NCBI GenBank assembly: GCA_035610835.1
Contig: CM069449.1
Location: 44,474,768-44,538,767, forward strand
DNA length: 64,000 bases
Direction of reading: 5' to 3'
Origin: Ophiura sarsii
Lineage: Eukaryota; Echinodermata; Ophiuroidea; Amphilepidida; Ophiuridae
The notes under the pieces are model-generated. The model had not been told where the DNA came from. It did no database searches and saw nothing but the letters and a program-made list of their open reading frames with translations. Made by a program: the position numbers and the translations under genes. The first letter of the stretch is position 1. Every line of letters begins with the position of its first letter. Positions 59,263-64,000 of the stretch are shown here, one piece after another.

Positions 59263-60098
59263 CCCTTCCTATATCACGTGGGGGGTGGGGGGGGGGTGCA
59301 CTCAACTTTCTTTTGGGTAGGGGTTGTGCCGCACAGGGTCTCAAAAAGGGGGGCTACAGAACTAACTGAGTGGATTTTATGACGAAAAATGGGGGTCCAT
59401 AGGAACTGATTTATTTTCAAAAAAAGTAGGTCTGAGAACTGGCCTATACTTCAATTTTGATTAGCAAGAACGCCATTTTTTTTTTTTTTTTAGAACGCAA
59501 ATTGTTTGAAGAATTGGGGCTTTGCGAACGCAAAATTTCGCGATTTTGAATTTTTCAAATAAAATTGGGGTCTTAGGAACTGATGCAGGCTCAAAGGGGG
59601 TCATAAGAGCTAGCAGCAGAGGGTGAAAAAGGGGGTCTTCAACGCGGCATCACATACCTATACCCACTTTTCCAATGTCACTGCCCCCCCCCCCCCCCCC
59701 CCCCCGCCCCCCCCCCCCCCCCCCCCGGATCACTTGCATCTTATGATTGGTTTAGTTGATTTAAAGTTTAACGTGTAAATATACCCAAATTCAAAAATGA
59801 GAGTGCCCGTAATTTCGATTGTAGGATCCAAATTTGGAAAAAATATCACTGAAAATAGAAGTTAAAAGTATTAGTCCCGCGATTTAAAACACGTTTGGTT
59901 CACAATTTTCTCAACGAAAAGACATGCATTACCTACACTGTGATCAATTGACGCGTGTGAAGAGATTTTATCCAATTTTTTCTTCTTCAAAATTGTTGCC
60001 CGTGAACCCACTGCACCCCCCCCCCCCCCCCCCTCTCCCCTGCCACGTGGCCCCATGACAGGCCCTTGTTCCCGCTATTCCGATTAACCCCTACAATT
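59263..60098. other. No gene; G/C-run-rich repeat debris
   Basis: Long C-runs near 59684-59726 and 60017-60033 and GGGGTCTTAGGAACTGA-like words repeated with variation. Probably more hAT-like remnants. Confidence 0.5.
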
Positions 60099-60102
60099 TT
60101 AA

Positions 60103-63067
60103 AGGCATATTATATGGTTAACTCTCATGAAAAACAGTGCAAAATGAACTTTTTGATGTCTTTGGTCCAATACCGTTTTATACAATGTTTTCTTGCTGAA
60201 AAACTTATTTTCTGGATAGATCTCGATGTTTTCTATTTGGACATATATACTTTGCCTATACTTCTGATCGTGTTTTCACTAAAAAAAATGCGCTCATATA
60301 CCCCAAATTAGCGAAATGTCCATGTCCGCAGCGTAAAAGTAAATGTTGCCTTTATTAATTACAATACGAAAAGTACAACACTTTCTACAAAACGTGTCCT
60401 AATTTGTAGGGAACATATACCGATATTCCATGGTTAGGAAAAAAATGCACATTTTTTACGATGTTAACCTGTTTCAATTTAATATATTCTGTCCGAGATA
60501 TTGATGTTTATTACGTTACCTGCGATATATAGAATATCAAAGTTGTTCAAAATTGCTATTTAAACATTTAAATGTACATATTATTAATCTAAAAGAACAT
60601 TGGTATTTGAAAATAATATCTTTAAAATTCTTTAGCAGCATGTCTGACCTTGAGAATAAATCAAAATGCTGCAAAGCATGCGACCTTGTTAAGGATGTTT
60701 ATTACGTTATTCAGATTGCTCCCGAACTATGTATCAAAACACAATTTTTTGTTAGAAACCTATTTGATACATACACATAGACTCTGTGGTTACTTGGAGC
60801 ACTTGCTAGCTCTTTCCAGATCGTCTACATGGTACTATGTGTTACTACGTTATCGTTTATTACGTTATCAAATAAATTGATAAAGAGACAGCCACACTCT
60901 ACGACTGTATTAAGCAAAGACATGTGGCAGGCCCTTTTCGCAGGCATACATTGGGAATACTTGTTGAAAATACAGTGCGAAAAAAACACGACGAATGGTA
61001 AGAATTCATTATTTTGTTCTTGTAAGTATATGAAAATTAAGCTGAATGAAAGTTGAAGTCATATAGATCTCTTAGGAACATTGCAAATGGACCTATGATA
61101 TCGAAATGGGGTTTATAATGTGAAGAAATGCAGTAGGTATCGCTAACGTGTACATTGATTGCGTTGTATATATGTTATAAGCTAGCATTGGGCACTGTTG
61201 CTGTCGCCAATAACGTAATAAACAGGATAACGTAACCAACCTCATTGTCTATTCTCATTTATTTATTTTATTTTATTTATTTATTTGAACATACGCTTTT
61301 AAAACAGCGGCACCCGTCTACCCGACGGTGCGTTCACATACAGAAAATCACAAGATTAATACACAATTATATACACAAATTACAAAGTTTTACCATGAGA
61401 TAGATACATATTATATACAGACACAAAGTCAATCATACAAAATTGATCTGAAATTATGTCAGGCACACGTGGAAAATGGCACTATACATGTATATACATG
61501 AACAAATATATTAAATTCAATCGTCATTGTTTGCGCATTTCGTCTCTAATCATGCCTTCCATGCACGCTTGGAGAAGGACTTACAAAATTTGTCAAATAC
61601 ATGATAAAAGTCGTTAACATTGCTTATATTACAAAATATGTTAATGTTGGCATCAATTCAGTAACTTTCATGATTGATGTACTTGAGTAGCATACATTGT
61701 ATCCAATGTTTTAATTTTAATATGTGGACTATTCTATGTGAGGACTGAAACGACCTTATAATGGACAACGTAATAAACTTTTCATCATTTGATAAATATA
61801 ATTGCACCCTGTTCATAGTGATTCAACATTTATTATGCGTTTATGAATGTTAACTTAGTGTACATACATATTGTCTCACATACTGACACAATCTCATTTG
61901 TTTGCATGCTTCAATGATGCATAGTTCTATGGCTATTGGATAACGTAATAAACAAATTCGTATAATTGTGTGAATAAATACGGTATACCTAGCTGAAACA
62001 GCTGCAATATTTGTCATCAACTTTGTTTTGTTTTTGTTATCATTATTATACAGAAATATGAGCCACACAGTGCAAAAAACCAATGGCGATACCGGCAGAA
62101 CCAAATGCAATGGAGACAAAAACGGTCATCAGAGTACAGTCTTATTAACAATTCTACTACCATCATTTTAAATAAAACAATCAATATCTTACTAATTTTA
62201 AGAGATAAAAGGCTATTCAATATTTAGTGCTATTAAAATTTACATAAAGGTAATAATGTCATGGTCTTACAACATATCTGTAAAGTGCCATATTACATCT
62301 GTCAATTACGTGGCCATGTTTATTACGTTATTCACCATATTTACCCTACATCAAAAGAGCAAGTCGACAATATTATATAGAACTGTCTTTCAGTGGACTT
62401 TGGGCAACTTAACTTACTAAAATACCGTTTACAAGATATGTTTGTGTACAAAATAAACTGACTTGGTCGATGTTGAATATAATTTGTTTACATGTGTTTG
62501 TATATGTTTATTACGTTACCCACCCCCATAAAGTCCGAATACCAATCCCAGCGTTATTAGCAAAGCATAATATTTATTGTTTCTGAGCTAGCTTTTAAAA
62601 ACACATTATAACGATTGGAAAAAGATACGATTAAAGATATATTTTATACTTTGCACAAAGATATTCATTTTGGAAAACCGTGCATTTTTTTTAGTTTTAA
62701 AGCTGAGGTTCAAACAGTAATGTGAAGACCAAAAACGATTCATAATACTTGCAATTTACAAAATTACATTGCATTTTGTTCGCTGTAATTGGTAGAAGTA
62801 TGCTTTCGTAACTACAATTTTGTGTTTTTGGCATCACAGTTTGTAAACTCGTTCTGATTTAGAGCTGATAGGAAGTATAATAACGTAATAAACATGGAAC
62901 AAAATCTGCAAACAAGTGATATTATAATATAAATTCAACGTTATATTGTACAAAAATGCAATGAGTGTTGTTCACAAAATTTTTAATCTAGTATCCAGTA
63001 CATGTCTACTATTAAAAAATAGTGTAATAAATAAAATTGGAGACAATTTTTTTTTTAACTTCTGAAG
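60103..63067 (-). mobile_element. Unrecognised 2.6 kb element, copy B, inverted
   Basis: Begins after a TTAA (60099-60102) with AGGCATATTATATGGTTAAC, the element's intact end. Ten motifs in the reverse order of copy A: 60506, 60697, 60840 (variant), 60855, 61211, 61766, 61941, 62318, 62506, 62881. It has a roughly 385 bp insertion (61256-61640) lacking in A. The other end is cut off where a TTAA-type MITE (63068 on) abuts it. Confidence 0.85.
61256..61640 (-). mobile_element. Retroelement-like insertion in copy B
   Basis: Absent from copy A at the matching point. On the minus strand it ends GCGTATGTTCAAATAAATAA and further AAATA repeats, like a non-LTR 3' tail. No coding content recognised. 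Confidence 0.55.
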
Positions 63068-63361
63068 TAGATTTTCTTGCAGATTTACATTTCTGATCAT
63101 AAATCGTACGATACGATTCCTAATTACCTCACAATCATGGTTTTAGAGTGAATTTAGAGTGAAAATATAAACTGTCGTTATAACCCGACAGTTTATTTTC
63201 ACTCTAAAACCATGATTTTGAAGTAATTAAGAATCGTATCGCCTTGTAACTTGGAATGTATGTACGATTTATGATCAGAAATGTAAATCTGCAAGAAAAT
63301 CTGCTTTCAATTTTTTTTCTCGATGTTTGAGAGCGTTCCCTGGAAAGATCACATAATACCT
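63068..63361. mobile_element. Second copy of the 36333 foldback MITE, left end lost
   Basis: Shares both arms and core with 36333-36683. The right end AAGATCACATAATACCT is followed by TCAA, a decayed TTAA. About 45 bases of the left terminus are missing where it joins element copy B. Confidence 0.8.
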
Positions 63362-63396
63362 TCAAATGAGTCCTAACATTTACTTTTTAGATTTAG

Positions 63397-63487
63397 TCAG
63401 ATCTCTAACTCCTTCTTCTCTTCCGCCTTCTTCTCCTCTTCCTGCTTTTTAAAGGCTCCTTTGTCAATGGGGGTGGCCTGCTGGCCA
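63397..63487 (-). CDS. Possible last exon of an unknown gene (charged C-terminus)
   Basis: Behind an aaacag acceptor the minus strand reads one base plus 29 codons and a TGA. The peptide ends GAFKKQEEEKKAEEKKELEI, a lysine/glutamate-rich tail. Length fits a spliced exon, and the upstream exons would lie beyond the window's right end. The peptide family is not recognised. Simple GAAGAG-rich sequence could give the same look by chance. Confidence 0.25.
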
Positions 63488-64000
63488 CTGTTTGTGCATA
63501 ACATTGAACATTGATAATTTACTTTGGTTTAGAAACACTGGACTTCTTGCACTCACATTGCTGACAGTGCTAAATTGCACCCCTCCCCTCTGAAAAACAT
63601 TAAGGAAATCAGTAATATTCCCATGTTTCTTACCCCTAAAGCTGCCCAAAACCATGTTTAACTCAATTTGGCCAAAAATGGACTTATTGACTTCGTGCGC
63701 ACACGTTTTCAGATACAGATCACATGTTTTAGTCTCTAAATCTAAATCTAATAAACATCGATTCCGCCACCGCCTGGTCAGATGCGCTGTCCTACGGGCT
63801 GTTTTTACCAAATAGAACAGAATTTGGAACCATTACACACGTGTTGTTTTCTTGAGGAGTTGTGATTTTAAAATGTCTTAGATTGTCTATATTACAACAT
63901 GTCAGGGCAGCCATTGTTAGCAGGTAGGTAGCTCTTTCATTGTGTGTACAGTTTGTAAGCGATTTACAGGTAACCTATTTATACCTACCGTCTTTGATGC
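63488..64000. other. No firm gene
   Basis: An open frame on the minus strand (63464-63811, 115 residues) has no family resemblance and overlaps the possible exon at 63397-63487 in another frame. Confidence 0.4.

Overview
The window is animal nuclear DNA, most likely from a marine invertebrate (an echinoderm or other deuterostome fits, but I cannot fix the clade from sequence alone). It has spliced genes with GT-AG introns, CR1/L2-like and other non-LTR retrotransposon remnants, tRNA-derived SINEs, and a very dense crop of short inverted-repeat DNA transposons. Long runs of C or G and microsatellites are common. There are no operons or prokaryotic signals. One 100-base run of N (14372-14471) marks an assembly gap.

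Two protein-coding genes are well supported. (1) 20591-24298 (+): an intronless 1235-residue leucine-rich-repeat G-protein-coupled receptor. It has a signal peptide, a cysteine-rich N-cap, about 30 LRRs and a rhodopsin-type seven-helix domain. About 24 of the LRRs are a recent DNA-level tandem expansion of a two-LRR (144 bp) unit. (2) 56698 down to 37935 (-): a ten-exon gene whose exons join in frame to a 356-residue malate/L-lactate dehydrogenase (Ldh_2) family NAD(P)-dependent oxidoreductase. Its exons are 17-189 bp and most of its nine introns carry mobile DNA. A possible last exon of a third gene lies at 63397-63487 (-), with low confidence.

Layout: 0-20 kb holds no recognisable gene, only MITE-like elements, tandem repeats, two tRNA-derived SINEs and a triplicated 0.9 kb unit just upstream of the receptor. 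20.5-24.3 kb is the receptor. 24.4-25.8 kb is a composite hAT-like element. 26.9-28.3 kb is a repetitive retroelement-like block. 29.9-32.5 kb and 60.1-63.1 kb are two inverted copies of one 2.6 kb element. 33-37 kb has TTAA-flanked MITEs and foldbacks. 37.9-56.7 kb is the dehydrogenase gene, with hAT-like, foldback, satellite and two LINE remnants in its introns. 57-64 kb is again repeats.

The most unusual signal is the 2.6 kb element present twice (29.9 and 60.1 kb). Each copy carries ten collinear copies of a 12-13 bp word, AACGTAATAAAC, mostly spaced at about 175-190 bp or twice that, in a fixed mixed-orientation pattern. I do not recognise this element. Next in interest are transposons nested inside transposons with readable 8-bp target duplications, and palindromic end-to-end junctions at 9.0-10.4 kb.
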